Source: Adiantum capillus-veneris | Taxonomy: Eukaryota > Streptophyta > Polypodiopsida > Polypodiales > Pteridaceae | Direction of reading: 5' to 3' | Length of the DNA stretch: 64,000 nucleotides | Assembly (NCBI GenBank): GCA_014529385.2 | Contig: CM043949.1 | Location: forward strand, 111,205,977-111,269,976 | Notes under the pieces: generated by a model | Told to the model about the DNA's origin: nothing | The model's input: the letters and a program-made list of their open reading frames with translations, nothing else | The model's database searches: none | In this document: positions 1-11,560 of the stretch, piece after piece | How positions within the stretch are numbered: the stretch's first letter is position 1 | Layout: each line of letters starts with the position of its first letter | Translations under genes and position numbers: made by a program

Positions 1-394
1 CACTGTCCAGTATTGCCATGGTTTTCTAGATCATGATATCTCACGAGAAGGGTTGTGTTTCCTTCTTCACCCTCATAGTATTCTCCGACTTTGTTCACAG
101 GGACGGATCTAATCTCCTTGTTATCCAATTCATGTTTCAATTTACCAAATTGTTTGCGATTATCCCTGTTATCCCGACTTTCTCTAGAGTTTTCTCTAAA
201 TCATTCCATAAAATATGGTTGAGTTTTTAGCTATCTCTCCCAAGGTACGAGTACATTGAATGGGTGCTAAACATGATTGAATGAATGTTCACTACCTCTA
301 GGGTTGTTGTTTCTCTTTTTACCTTAGTGGTTTTGCACACTATGGACTCATCTTTGTCTCTAAAGTAGAGGGTAGTGTTTTTGAGTCTAATGGC

Positions 395-1664
395 TTAGAT
401 CATATCCATATCCATATCAAGAGGTGAATTGTCTAACCAAAATTCCTCTATAGGAGTTGATCTCAAAGTTATGCTCCCATCATTAATCTCTCTCACTTTT
501 CCCATAAATGTCTTGGCTAGTCTTCCTTCCACAAACGTAATTCCATCTAAAGCATCTTCACTGCTCTTAGGCACTATGAGTTCTAGCTCTTTAAATTCAA
601 GGTGGGGTTCTGTCGCCACTTTGCATTTCTGTTTATTGGTTTCTACCACAAATCCTCAGGTTTTTCTATACTCCCAAGCTTGGGTTTTTGTTTTTCCAGC
701 ATTTCTTCAGTAATTCGGCTTCAAGCTTAGCTGCTTCCATATCTGGAGAAGGATAGTCTTTCCATTTGTTTTCCATATTTTGGCGTGCTTTAAGTCCCAC
801 TTGGAAAGCTTCAAGGCTGCATGGATGGTCTCAAAAATTTTATCTATCAAAATTAATCCTCCAGATTTTATTGTGGTCTCCTTGATTTCACTCTCAGTTT
901 CTTTCACTTTTTCTTCGAATAGCTTTTTGGCTTTTTCCTCAATTTCTACCTTTTGTTTCTCTTTTTCATCTCATATCTTTGACGTCTTCTTTTCATGGTC
1001 TTTTGCAAGAAATTTTTAGTATTCTCTGATTCATCAAAGAAGTTATGTTTCTTTTCCTTAGCTTGGGCTCTACTGATCGCCTTGATTGGAACAATAGGTT
1101 CACTTTCCAAAGAGCTACTAGGTATCACTTGGACTACATTCACCACTGCTTTTTCTTTGTTTAACGGATTCTTTGAACTTGATCGTATCCCTCAAATTCT
1201 AAAGTTGGTTGACCTTCTTTTACTGCCATATTCGGAATTATTGTATTCACTTCTAACCCCCATTTGTCTATCACATCAGGATTTTCAACTTTTATATACT
1301 GAATCACGTTTTTATCCATATACACCTTTCCTTTTTTGTTTGCCTTTATTACCTCTTCAAACTCTATGTCATGGTCATCAATGCAAATGGCATACTTTTC
1401 ATTAGGATCTAGGTAAACCTGAGCTCCATGGATATTAGTCTTATATAAGGTGAATATGTGCTTATATCACACTGTTGTTCCAATTCCTGATTGAGTCAAA
1501 TAGGAATACATTACAGATGTTGAGTTGGAATAAGTGTCTAGGACTTCTTCAAAGATAGTGCCCAATTGATCACCTTGATTCACACTCTCTTCGGTGGATA
1601 CCCTGCTAGCGGTCTCTCCAAGTATGCCTTGATTTGCTAGTGTACGACTAGATCTAAGGTTCAT
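395..1664 (-). pseudogene. Broken ORF series, retroelement-like, not identified
   Basis: Read on the minus strand from a start near 1664, several open stretches follow each other: 1664-1467, a good frame from about 1441 to 1171, 1146-946, 907-707 and 649-395. They are separated by single stops or frameshifts. The first begins MNLRSSRTLANQG. The second contains runs such as DPNEKYAICIDDHDIEF and ends GYDQVQRIR. The third contains SRAQAKEKK, followed by a lysine/glutamate-rich stretch that could be a coiled coil. I recognise no zinc knuckle, protease or RT motif. The charged, lysine-rich character and the surroundings suggest the gag or linker part of an LTR retroelement. A decayed host gene remains possible. 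Bases 1-394 show no convincing frame. Confidence 0.35.
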
Positions 1665-1969
1665 ATAGACTTGTTAAGCCCTGGTTACTTACTGATGGAT
1701 TGGATTGTTATCCATTTTTTCCACTTGACTTGAACTTAGCTCTTATCAAGCTCCCAATTCTTTACCTGTAACCCGGTTCATGTGATAGTTTTAACCAAGT
1801 TAGTTGTTTTATCTCAAAGACTGTACAATTTTTGCTAACTATTGTGATTGGTATGTGTATATCACTTACTTTTGAGCTAAGTGAGTCAGCAAATGAGATT
1901 TCTAGATTCTACCCTTGCAAAGAGCTAAATAACTAATCTGCAACCTCGAAACTGAGTTATCATGTATAC

Positions 1970-3060
1970 ATTTTGATCAGATGGAACCCAAACCTGACCA
2001 GTGACTTTTTAGACTTGTTTTGCCTCATAGACACCTTGTTGTAGTGTCTGGATAAGTTTTATTGAGTTTGAACAAGATTTGTCCAAGTTACCACAACTGT
2101 TTAGTGTTTGCAGACTCAATTTTTAAGAATCTGACTTAGGTCTCACCTTTGTGATCCAAATTTCACCAAACTGGATACGAGTAGTCTACTTAATGTGCCC
2201 CTAACCCTGTGGTATACTCAATTGTGCCAAAAAACTCAAATCTGGGGCATATGTAAATAATCGTGATTATTTACTTCTCGGACTTTTTAGCATTTTTTTG
2301 CCAAGTTAATGATACAAACAGGTAAAGCAACTCAACTTAAGCTCCCTAGTAAAGTTTCGCAATGTTTGGATAAACCCTGCTCAATTTGTCAACAATTTTG
2401 TGTTCGCAGAGTGTCTATATAAAACTGGCCACAATTTTTACTTTAAAGATCCAACTTTTACCAGATTTGATGTGAGTGTTCAATACAACATGCCTAAGAC
2501 TATGGTACTACCATTTGACCAAAAACACTTTGATTTGGGACAAATGTGAATTAATCGTGATTATTTACATCTGGAAAATTTTGACATCTTTTTGGACATT
2601 TGATGCTACACACTGATGAAACACTTCAAGATAAGCCTCCAGCCAAGTTTCATACAAATTGAAGAAAATTATCCATGTCACACACAACTTCTCGACAAAC
2701 TTCAGTTTTTTTAAAGTTTCTGGTCTGTTTTGTGATCCAAACTCTATGAGCCTTCACAAAATATGTTTGTAATCATGCATAGATTCTCTAGTATCAATCT
2801 TGATCAATTTGATCCAAATGTAAATAATCGACGTTTGGCCTAAAATGAACAATTTTTATAATTTTTTCATTAGTCAATCTGACATGTTTTAAGCCTTTGA
2901 GTCAAGTCAAAACTTAATTTGGCCTTAATTCTCAAGAAAATGTAAATAATCTGAGTTTTTGACAATTCTTGAAAACTTACCTCAAATGCATCCTTATGCT
3001 TACCCACTTTTATGAGCACAATCTCCAACCGGTTTTAGTGGTCGACAGTCTTTTGATGTT
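1970..3060. repeat. Diverged tandem repeat, period about 290 bp
   Basis: Similar phrases recur about 290 bp apart. A GATCCAA-type block lies near 2150, 2443 and 2732, and a TGTAAATAATC-type block lies near 2251, 2543 and 2818, with another at 2939. The copies are strongly diverged and contain no long ORF. The first carries a perfect 22-bp inverted repeat at 2253-2274 (10-bp arms GTAAATAATC, 2-nt centre). This is either an old satellite-like array or the non-coding part of an element. I see nothing else between 1670 and 4380. Confidence 0.5.
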
Positions 3061-4383
3061 GTTTCAAGCCGTAGACTTGAAATTCTATAACTTCATATAA
3101 AAAACTCATAGATGATTCTTTTGGAGTGAGCAATGATTTGAGATCCACCTTGGATTCTACTTACCCTACTCCTAGGTTCTTTTGCAATTGGGTTGTGGAA
3201 GGTGTCCACAAACACTTGTTTTCTTGTTTTTATGGTTTCCCAAGCATTGACCTTAAGACTTTTCTTGTCCTTCAATCATTCTCAAAATCCCAGCCTGATC
3301 CTACAATCCTACAAGGTACTTAGCAGTACAATTTACTCCCCAACTACCTCTACACAACAAAAGACGACACTCTTAAGCTATGTGCTTTTAAAGAGAAGCT
3401 TTAACTCTAGGTGATCCTAGAGGAAGCTAAAGGACACTTACACTAGATGCTCCTGTTTTCTGTAGTTTAGGTCTACTCGTTTGTTGGAAATGGTGCCAAA
3501 TGTGGATGGGCTTCCTAACCTCACTCTTATCTTGTTGTTGCAGACAGAGCGAGAACCACAAACATAATTGTCAATCCATGGGATGAATCTAACTCGACTA
3601 GTGCATGGAGGCTACAAGAGGGTGTCAATATCTTGGAAACAACAGACGACTCGCATCTAGCTCAAGCTACATTCAAATGACCTAAATTATTAAAAGCTAG
3701 TCCGTAATCGATGCAAACCATGATCGTTACACCATAAGACAACATCCGAATGCTATAAAACTTCTAGGACAAGTATATAAGACCTAAGCACACATGGTTA
3801 TGGTCTTAAATCTCACTTTCAATGAGTGGAAAAAATGTGATTATTAACAACAGTGAGATTTTGACCTAGTCATTTCTGACCCCGATAGCATCTGAATGCT
3901 TAGCAATGATGTCGTGATACCCAACCTATACTTACTTTGTGATTTCCTAGATTAAAATCCTACTTATGATGAAATTTAGGTTGCGGGTTGACGATGTCAA
4001 ATGCTACAATCTACTGTGATATGCTTATGTCAATGCGTAGAGCTCTTACATGTGGTTGCAATGCAACATACGACATTGCAATGTGACGACCAACAAGGGA
4101 GATAGAAGCAGGAGAAGGAGAGAGGATAGAGCCATAAGCTCACGCTATGGATTTCATTATGCAAAAATTAATTAAAAACTTCACAAAGCTGGCTTTTATA
4201 CCTTAGCCAAGGTTTCTTAGGTCAAAAACTAATCATCTGGGAGCTCTATCCAAGGATTAACTGATACAGTCTGGAAGCTTATAGCTCCGGCTCATAAATT
4301 ACAATATCCACCCGTCAAATAGAAGTTACAATATTCCTAATTTATCAAAAGAATAAGTGTTTTTGCAATGAAGCTCCTAAAAA

Positions 4384-4692
4384 ATGTTATATGGGTTAGC
4401 TTGCTACCAACATCTGGACTCTAAACTCAATTCAAGGAACACATCTAGAATTAAGATTGTGAGTATTGAGAATCCAAAATTGGTTTTAATTCGAATAAAG
4501 TATGGAGACAGTTATTGTGTTGGGTTTATACCAACTTTTCCTGCTTGTAGATGCATAAAAAGATTGTTGCACGCACATGGAAGGCTATGCGGAAATCTAG
4601 AGCTGTACAAGTCAAAAATTAAGGAAGTCACAGTGCCTAGATAGATGGATGCCAACTCGTGTGGATGGAGGTGCCTCCTCCATGCTGAGTAT
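4384..4692 (+). other. Exon-like stretch at the retrotransposon insertion site
   Basis: An 86-codon open frame (4384-4644) ends with TAG. After that stop the same frame runs on to the retrotransposon edge at 4692 (MDANSCGW...LLHAEY). No family is recognised. If the 9.6-kb retrotransposon and one target copy are removed, the sequence joins to 14319 onward, where a canonical splice donor and acceptor are visible. The segment could be an interrupted host or transposon gene. The link is inference from contiguity only. Confidence 0.25.
4688..4692. repeat. Target site duplication AGTAT, left copy
   Basis: AGTAT lies immediately before the TGTGAGG start of the left LTR and matches 14319-14323 exactly. 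Five-base duplications are usual for Ty3/gypsy integrases. Confidence 0.9.
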
Positions 4693-5362
4693 TGTGAGGT
4701 CCCCACCCCGTCGTATCAAACAAGGATCTGATGGTAAACCTGGTGGCCACTAGATCTATAGCGGAGGAGAAACAAAATGGTTCAGGGTTCAACTAGCGGA
4801 CGATCTCTCATCACAAAGTGAGTCGAGTTCGAGCCTACTAGCAACGAGATCTAGCTCCACTCGCAGGGGAAGCGTACTTAACTATCTAGCGATCCTAAGA
4901 CCCACCTTCCAAGAGGAGAGAAACCCCAAGTGCCTTTTTCCCCATGTTTCAGAGGCACGTACTCTCGAGGATTCGCCGCTCTAGGGGCAATGAGTAATAC
5001 CAATATCGAGTAAGCACTATGGGGACAGAGAGTTCCCGACCAATCGCGACCACCCATCTCGTAGGCTTTGGCAACCCGAGCCAAGCCCCCACTTTCCACC
5101 CCCACACTCACACTTCATCGTGTGACCTAATTACTACCACAAAGGTTTTTCAACATAAATATTCCTTGTTTAATTCCTAATCACATGGTTCGTTTAAAAC
5201 AGCCCTTCAACCAGTATTGCAAACAACACCAAGACAAAATTCTAGTAAAATTCTACTCAAACTTATTCATAAAAAATTCCAATGTTCTGGAGGTACAACA
5301 TCCCCCTCCAGCGAGAGTTCACTCCTCCCGTTGTCGCCTAGCTACCCATACAACTAGGTATG

Positions 5363-5478
5363 TCCACCGCATAGAAGCACGTCATGGACACTCCCACCGC
5401 ATAGAAAGCAAGACGTGGGTTCCCACCGCATAGAAAGCAAGTCGTGGGTATCCACCGCATAGAAAGCATGTCGTGGAT
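5363..5478. repeat. Minisatellite in LTR, period about 29 bp
   Basis: Four imperfect copies of a unit beginning CCACCGCATAGAAAGCA and followed by a GTCGTGG-type tail. The same array is in the partner LTR at 12234-12352. Confidence 0.85.
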
Positions 5479-6724
5479 TCAAGAGCCCTTAACGAGGAAC
5501 TCTACCCCCTGTGATCAGTAGGGGGGTCAGTACTGATTCAACATTGGAAATGAAATGAACATGCCGAGCTAAATTTTTCCTAGCAGACATTCTTTCCTTT
5601 TGCAAACAGCATACCCATCAAACATTACCTTCCTACTTTAGAACTTAATGTATAATGATTTCAATGCCGAGGTTTCCGTCGGATTTCTCCAACATGTTTG
5701 GGGATATGAGCATTCCTAACTAGCGTATGCAATGTTAATTTAAACAACTTGAAAAAAAAATATGATCTACCTCTTCCACTTCTTCATCGATGGCCCGTGA
5801 GATGGCCGGTATTTGCTCGTCCATGGGAGCCTTTCCTTTCCGTTGACATGCTCGTTCCTGCTTCGCGGTCATGGGCACCACCGAAGCGCGTCCTCTTAAC
5901 CGGGCCATTTATCATATTTAAATGATTAGCTTGGGGTGGAAAGAGCTGAGGTTCACAGCATCATAACAGTCCAATGGGTAGATTAGTGACATCAATTAAT
6001 CCCTCCTATATGAGAGTCTAGTTTTCTTTCATAAAGCAATCATTAAGGATGTCACATAATCCTATGGGAACCGGCTCTAAGATAATTATTCGGCTTACAT
6101 GATCAAGAATAATTAGGATTTCACTATTGGAATTTCCAGGGAATTGGATTAAGTATGATTAGACTATTTCCTAGCAATTAGATGATGCAGATTTACCCTA
6201 TGCATATGTGTGAGGAAAAACCAATTCTTAGAGACTTATAGACGGATTAATTTCTCCTTAATTACGTCTTAATGCATAAGAGAAATGAATTCAATTAAAC
6301 TACAATGTTAATGAGTGATTACAATAGTGATTCTCTTCAATCTGCACAAATACTAGCTTACCGATTAATTACTATGCTATCTAGAGAGAGAAGATTCTGA
6401 TAATTATGCTCTAATCATTAATCGAGAGTGAAGAATGGCTGATAATTCAGCTATGGGATAATGATTACATAATAGAGTATGAATAAGGAGAATTTAGAGA
6501 GTAGTCATAGAGATTTTCGGCTAGGAATAGACATAATGTACGAGAAATTTTGATGGTAGAGAAAGGGATTTTCAGATGGCATTAATTAAACTGTCGTTAC
6601 CGTGATTAAGAGCTGATAATCTTCTCGATTTTCTGATCTAATCGGGCCTCTTGAGATGAAAATTCGGCAGCACCTCCCTCCTAGCTTCTTCTTCAATAGG
6701 GGTGTGATTCGGCAACACCTCCCC

Positions 6725-6792
6725 AATGTATGTGGGTGTGTGTGTATGCACTGTGTGTGTGTGTGTGATCATAAGTGTGTGTGTGTGTATGC
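6725..6792. repeat. GT-rich microsatellite in LTR
   Basis: Interrupted GT/TG runs. The matching tract in the right LTR (about 13600-13656) differs slightly in length, as expected for slippage. Confidence 0.85.
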
Positions 6793-7455
6793 AGGTCTTT
6801 AAATAGGCTCCTACAGGCTGAAAATCGATCTGGGTTGCTAAATGCATCTGGGAGCTTCTCCAGTTAAGCATGGCAAGACCAGTTCTCTGCCCACCAAGTG
6901 TCAGGTTGGCTTGGTTAACTGGTTCTGAGACTGAGTTGCAGGCTTGGCAGCTTTCCCAAGACTCTGACAAAGCAAGAGGGTGCCCCCTAGCTGCTAAAGC
7001 TGATCTGGAGTGGCCTGGGACCTTTTCCCACACAGTCCCGGGCCCTCGGTGCCTCCCCGGACAATTTTTAGGAAATTTGGTTCTAGGCTAAAACGGGTCA
7101 TACGAATCGGATTTTGATGCCGTAAATTGCCATACAAAGCTCTAACTAAGGCGTACTGGCCCGAGTACCTGCCATATTTAGCAGCCCTCGGGGTCCGAAA
7201 ATGCATTTTTTTCAAATTCGGGGTACGTGTGCAGATTTTCGAGACGGTCAAGACTGGATGGGTCGGGTGACCAAAAACTTACTATTTTTGGAAATTTCTC
7301 ACAAAAATTATTTTAATTCACATTTTTAAGCTTTATAACATTCTAAACATCATGGCACTGACAGAATCTGAAAAACTGATAAAAATAGTAACTTATTCCA
7401 TTGTATTCATTTCGTGGTACAAGGGTGCTCTTGTGATCGGGTCAGAGACCTTACA

Positions 7456-7463
7456 ACCTCCCC
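7456..7463 (-). other. Polypurine tract of the chromovirus
   Basis: On the minus strand GGGGAGGT lies directly before the TGTAAGG start of the 3' LTR, where the plus-strand primer of an LTR retrotransposon is expected. Confidence 0.8.
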
Positions 7464-7486
7464 AACGTGAAAAATTTGAGATGTCC

Positions 7487-9808
7487 TCATCTCAAGAATG
7501 AGTTTGGGTAATCTTTTAAGAGCGTCGACTCGTCTTCCCAAGTTGCGTCTTCTTCAGGGTAATCCTTCCACTTTACCAGATGTTCTGTGATAGTTCTGTT
7601 GCGTAATTTCCTTTCTCTTGTTTCAAGTACATAGTCAGGTTGGAGCTCGAGAACTCCTTGTGCTGGCATGACTATCTGATCTGAGTCCAAGAATTGATCA
7701 GGGTTGGGAATATAGGGTTTGAGTAAGCTGACATGGAATACATCATGAACCTTCAGGTTTGCAGGTAACTTTAGCTTGTAGGCCTGGTCACTTATAACCT
7801 TAACGATCTCAAATGGTCCACAATATCTTGGGCTAAGCTTCTTATATCTGCCTAGTGATAAGTTGCTTTTCTTAGGTCGGACTCGTAGAAAAACCTTATC
7901 TCCTTCCTTGAAAGTCCTTTCCGAACGATTCTTATCTGCATAGTGCTTCTGTCTATCCTGACCTGCCTGAATGTCCTGGAGAATGGCTCTAGTCTGGGCT
8001 TCCATATCTTCTAACATCTTTCTAGAGGCTTCTACTCTGATGGTTGGATCTGAAAAGTTCAGTGGTGCTAAACAGTCCTGTCCATAAAGAGCTTTGAAAG
8101 GTGACATTCCAATGCTTCTGTGTTCGGAAGAGTTATAAGCATATTCTACCAAAGGTAGATATTGTAACCACTTCTTTGGTTCTTGCGAACAATAGGCTCT
8201 GAGAATGTCCTCGATGACTTGATTAACTCTTTCGGTTTGCCCATCAGTCTGCGGATGATATGCTGTGCTAAAGGCTAATTGTGACCCAATAGATTGGAAA
8301 AGAGAGGTCCAAAATTTTGATGTAAACTTGGCATCTCTATCGCTGACGATACGCTTGGGTAGACCATGTAACCTAAAAATCTCCTTGATGAATACCCGAC
8401 TAATATCTGAAGTAGTAAAGGTTGTCTTTACGGGTATTAGATGAGCCACTTTTGTGAGCATATCAACAACCACGAAAATAGAATCATAACCTCTTGTAGA
8501 AGGTAACCCTGTAACAAAATCCATACTGATGCATTCCCACTTCATCTGGGGTATGTCAAGAGGTTGAAGTTGCCCTGGTAATTTGATCCTTTCGGCCTTT
8601 ATCCGTTGACAAGAAAGACATTGTCTCACATAGCGAAGTATGTCTCCTTTCATTCCAGACCAGAAATAACTCCTTCTGACGGCGTGAAGAGTTTTAGCAT
8701 AGCCTGGGTGTCCGGAGGTAGGGCTATCGTGTGCTGCTTCATATAGAATGGCCTTCTTTAAAACTGGGTCTCTGGGTACACAGAGTCTATGTCTGTAGTA
8801 AAGACATCCTCCCATAAGAGAGTAATCTTTCGCTTCAGGCATCTTATTCTGCTGGACTAATGAAGCCATACGTTGGTACTCTGGATCTTCGAGGGATGCT
8901 TCTTTGATTCTATCCCAGATAGGGTTATTTGGAATAGAGATAGCTCCGAGAAACGATTTTCGGCTAAGACCATCTGCAACTGCGTTTTCCTTCCCTGGTC
9001 TATACTTTATGTCAAGGTCATATTCCTGTAATAGCTCTGTCCATCGCCGTTGTCGCATATTGAGAATGGGTTGGGTAAAAATCCACTTTAAACTCTTGTG
9101 ATCTGTAACCAACTGAAACTTGCGTCCAAGAAGATAATGCCTCCATAACTTCAGTGCATGAATAACTGCTAAAAGTTCCAGATCATGAGTAGGATAGTTC
9201 TTCTCATGATCTCTCAGCTTTCGCGAAGTATATGCCACCGGTCTTCCTTCTTGAGTAAGAACTCCACCTAGAGCGAATTTGCTAGCGTCTGTCGCTACTT
9301 CAAATTCTTTACTGAAGTCTGGAAGCTTTAAAATAGGAGCTGAGACCAAGAACTCTTTTAGCTTAGCAAAGCTAGACTCGTGCTCGGTCTTCCAATCGAT
9401 CCTCATTCCTTTCTTCAGGAGTCCCGTCAAAGGTGCAGCAATACGTGCATAATCCTTGACAAAAATCCTGTACCATCCCGTTATTCCAAGAAATCCCCTT
9501 ACTTCATTGACAGTGGATGGTTGAGGCCAGTCAACGATGTCCTTGACTTTGTCTGGGTCCACTGAAATCCCTTCAGCCGAAATGACAAATCCAAGATAGT
9601 TGACCTTTGGTGAGCAGAAAGTGCACTTGCTCTCTTTAGCGTAAAGCTGGTGTTCTCGAAGGAGATCAAGTACTTTGCAAACATGTTCTTCGTGATCTGC
9701 CTCGTATTTGGAATAGATCAAAATGTCATCAAAGAAAACCAAGACAAAATCATCCAGGTAAGGTCTGAAAAATATCCTGCATAAGTCGGTTGAAGCTTGC
9801 CGGAGCAT
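7487..9808 (-). CDS. pol: Pol: end of RT, RNase H, integrase, chromodomain
   Basis: A 773-residue open frame. It starts within the RT palm and carries the catalytic box as [11 protein letters not shown] (residues about 23-33). RNase H follows, with [11 protein letters not shown] near 172 and TDHKSL near 235. The integrase zinc finger is [11 protein letters not shown]...CLSCQRIK (about 360-405). The integrase core has Asp in SMDFVTGLP, Asp in VSDRDAKF and Glu in [22 protein letters not shown] module comes next, and a chromodomain ([12 protein letters not shown]...[15 protein letters not shown]) lies at the very C-terminus. All catalytic residues are present. The upstream RT continues in another frame (9750-10226), so the first methionine here is not a real start. 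The stop lies 24 bases before the polypurine tract. The enzyme set copies element RNA to DNA and integrates it; chromodomains target chromatin. Confidence 0.95.
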   Translation of the reverse strand: MLRQASTDLCRIFFRPYLDDFVLVFFDDILIYSKYEADHEEHVCKVLDLLREHQLYAKESKCTFCSPKVNYLGFVISAEGISVDPDKVKDIVDWPQPSTVNEVRGFLGITGWYRIFVKDYARIAAPLTGLLKKGMRIDWKTEHESSFAKLKEFLVSAPILKLPDFSKEFEVATDASKFALGGVLTQEGRPVAYTSRKLRDHEKNYPTHDLELLAVIHALKLWRHYLLGRKFQLVTDHKSLKWIFTQPILNMRQRRWTELLQEYDLDIKYRPGKENAVADGLSRKSFLGAISIPNNPIWDRIKEASLEDPEYQRMASLVQQNKMPEAKDYSLMGGCLYYRHRLCVPRDPVLKKAILYEAAHDSPTSGHPGYAKTLHAVRRSYFWSGMKGDILRYVRQCLSCQRIKAERIKLPGQLQPLDIPQMKWECISMDFVTGLPSTRGYDSIFVVVDMLTKVAHLIPVKTTFTTSDISRVFIKEIFRLHGLPKRIVSDRDAKFTSKFWTSLFQSIGSQLAFSTAYHPQTDGQTERVNQVIEDILRAYCSQEPKKWLQYLPLVEYAYNSSEHRSIGMSPFKALYGQDCLAPLNFSDPTIRVEASRKMLEDMEAQTRAILQDIQAGQDRQKHYADKNRSERTFKEGDKVFLRVRPKKSNLSLGRYKKLSPRYCGPFEIVKVISDQAYKLKLPANLKVHDVFHVSLLKPYIPNPDQFLDSDQIVMPAQGVLELQPDYVLETRERKLRNRTITEHLVKWKDYPEEDATWEDESTLLKDYPNSFLR

Positions 9809-10329
9809 TTGTTAGACCAAAAGACATTACTGTGAATTCGTAGTGCCCATACCTAGTATTGAAAGCTGTCTTCGGAATATCTGATTCCTTGATCCTGATT
9901 TGGTAATATCCTGACCTTAGATCTATCTTTGTAAATATTTTGGCGCCGTGGAGTCTGTCCAAAAGTTCGTCAATCCTTGGAATTGGATACTTGTTCTTGA
10001 CAGTTACCTGGTTCAATCCATGATAGTCTATGCATAGCCTTAAGGTCCCATCCTTCTTCTTTTGGAAAAGAACTGGAGCAACCCCAAGGAGAAGTACAAT
10101 GGGTCGAATGAAGTCCTTGCTCAATGAGTTGCCTAAGTTGTTCTTTGAGTTCGATGGCCTCCGGAAGTGACATTTTATAAGGTCTTTTTGAGATAGGTTC
10201 ACACCCAGGGATAGTATCAATCTCATGATCTACCTCTCTGTGTGGTGGAAGATTCGTAAGGTCCTCGGGGAATACGTCATCATACTCCCTCAGCCAGTCT
10301 GGTCGAAGTGAGGTATCTGATTGGTCCAC
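9750..10329 (-). pseudogene. pol: RT N-terminal part, frameshifted
   Basis: Two overlapping frames together give the fingers and palm of the reverse transcriptase. One (10329-9970) holds [21 protein letters not shown] and ends in the wrong frame after IEQG. The other (10226-9750) carries [30 protein letters not shown] and [14 protein letters not shown]. The frame changes near 10100, and again near 9785 before the DD box. Intact relatives keep this in one long polyprotein, so the shifts are damage or sequence errors. The catalytic Asp of KIDLRSGY is present. Confidence 0.88.
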
Positions 10330-10745
10330 TTATTGAGTTTAACTGCATATATTTGCTGACCCTTCCTTAGTCCCTTCAAAAGTCTGCTGGCCTTAACTAG
10401 AGTAGCCTTAGGTCTCCCATTTTCCCCCTGAATTAAGGCTTCATTACCCAAGTTATTTGTAAAGGTAAAATTCCCTTGTGCACAATGTATGTGGGCCCTA
10501 TTTTGCTTTAGCCAGTCCATCCCTAGTATCCCATCAAAGAATCCTAAGGGTAGGGTTCGAAATTGGGCAGAAGTTGGGTGTCCCCCTAAATCAAAGTCAA
10601 TTTTGCCTGCAGAGTGTTGAGATACTACCTCCTTGCCGTTTGCTAACTCTACAACTAGCTTGCTTGACGGATACTTATCTAGCTTAAGCTTCCTCATGCA
10701 TCTAGGTGAAAGAAATGAAAGAGTACTGCCACAATCTATAAGGAA
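10290..10745 (-). CDS. Aspartic protease of the chromovirus
   Basis: The frame opens just past the end of gag with LIDCGSTLSFLSP. This is the D-S/T-G active-site loop with Cys in the second position (DCGST). It continues through ELANGKEV to ILGMDWLKQN, the conserved C-terminal protease motif. It releases gag and pol proteins from the precursor. Gag ends with TAG in a different frame at 10736, so the gag-protease boundary needs a one-base frame change. This may be a programmed frameshift or a simple indel; I see no convincing slippery site. Confidence 0.8.
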   Translation of the reverse strand, partial: FLIDCGSTLSFLSPRCMRKLKLDKYPSSKLVVELANGKEVVSQHSAGKIDFDLGGHPTSAQFRTLPLGFFDGILGMDWLKQNRAHIHCAQGNFTFTNNLGNEALIQGENGRPKATLVKASRLLKGLRKGQQIYAVKLNKWTNQIPHFDQTG

Positions 10746-11458
10746 GTTAAGTTGTTCACCTCTGAGAGATCCTGGCGTATGAATGACTGCGTATTGCTCG
10801 CAACCATTGGATTGTCGATTGCAGCATGTAGGGTTGCTCTCTCCACTGCTTCATCACCCACAGTTGGTTGAACTACTGCGGCATTTACTCTGGCGGTAGC
10901 TCCACGCCCTCGCCCTCTGTTCATTCTTCCGCGTCCTCCTCTTCCATTAGCTTGGCCACGCCCACGGGTATTCAAGGGTATGGCATTGGCGTTGGTTTCA
11001 TGAATGTTCCTTGGGCAATTTGATCTGTAGTGTCCATGCTCGCCGCAACCATAGCATCGAACATCAGGGAACTCCATGGTTGCAGTGGTAGCCACAATAG
11101 GGCGCTGGTTATAGGTTTGGTTGGCTGGTCTGTTGTCCCAAGCAGTATGATCCAATCGTGTGGGCACCAAGTAGAATATCTCTATCACTCTCAACTCTTC
11201 TCCCCAACGTATCCTCTTCAAGTCGGTAGCCAGGCATCCTAGCTTCCGAGCATTGATGTAGTAAACCCCTCCTGGAAATGTCCAATCAAGTTCCCATCCT
11301 TTGTCAATGCGAGTGGAGTGTGGCGTATAAGCCTTCAACAGTATCTCCATGACATCTCGCCTGAACTGGTAAACAGGGGATCTTTGAGCTTGCTCATAAA
11401 TAAGCTCAAACACTTGGAACTTCCGATATTCGAGCACGGGGTCTTCCTGCAACACCAA
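10736..11458 (-). CDS. gag: Gag-like protein with CCHC zinc knuckle
   Basis: A 240-residue frame. A CCHC knuckle, CYGCGEHGHYRSNC, lies about two thirds along and is followed by an Arg/Gly-rich tail (GRGQANGRGGRGRMNRGRGRG) that would bind RNA. The N-terminal half is short and does not resemble the usual Retrotrans_gag helical region (no clear capsid core is seen). Only about 90 bases separate the start from the primer site. I infer that the capsid part of gag has been lost or is much reduced, while the nucleocapsid part remains. Confidence 0.75.
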   Translation of the reverse strand: MVLQEDPVLEYRKFQVFELIYEQAQRSPVYQFRRDVMEILLKAYTPHSTRIDKGWELDWTFPGGVYYINARKLGCLATDLKRIRWGEELRVIEIFYLVPTRLDHTAWDNRPANQTYNQRPIVATTATMEFPDVRCYGCGEHGHYRSNCPRNIHETNANAIPLNTRGRGQANGRGGRGRMNRGRGRGATARVNAAVVQPTVGDEAVERATLHAAIDNPMVASNTQSFIRQDLSEVNNLTSL

Positions 11459-11545
11459 TCCAAGGAATTCGGATCAACTACCTATATACTTTCAGTTCCT
11501 TTTAAATGTTTAAACAATACGACTTTATTTTCCCAGCCTAACCTA

Positions 11546-11558
11546 GGCTCTAATACCA
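11546..11558 (-). other. Primer binding site, tRNA-Met type
   Basis: The minus strand reads TGGTATTAGAGCC two bases inside the 5' LTR. It is one base from the common plant initiator-tRNA-Met site TGGTATCAGAGCC. It fixes the direction of the element as minus. Confidence 0.88.
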
Positions 11559-11560
11559 GG

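Larger units (their letters stand above)
4693..7455 (-). repeat. Chromovirus 3' LTR (left copy), 2763 bp
   Basis: The terminal inverted bases are TGTGAGGTC and GACCTTACA. The LTR is long for a chromovirus. It contains a four-copy minisatellite (5363-5478), a GT-rich tract (about 6725-6790) and AT-rich sequence around 5900-6640. No protein is supported inside it; short frames here are chance. Minus-strand TATA-like runs occur near 6797-6806 and 7329-7336, but I cannot choose a promoter. Confidence 0.93.

Noticed and set aside
4693-7455. Reading the two 2.76-kb repeats as a segmental duplication
   Set aside because: Terminal TG/CA-type ends, adjacent PBS and PPT and the 5-bp target duplication show that they are LTRs.
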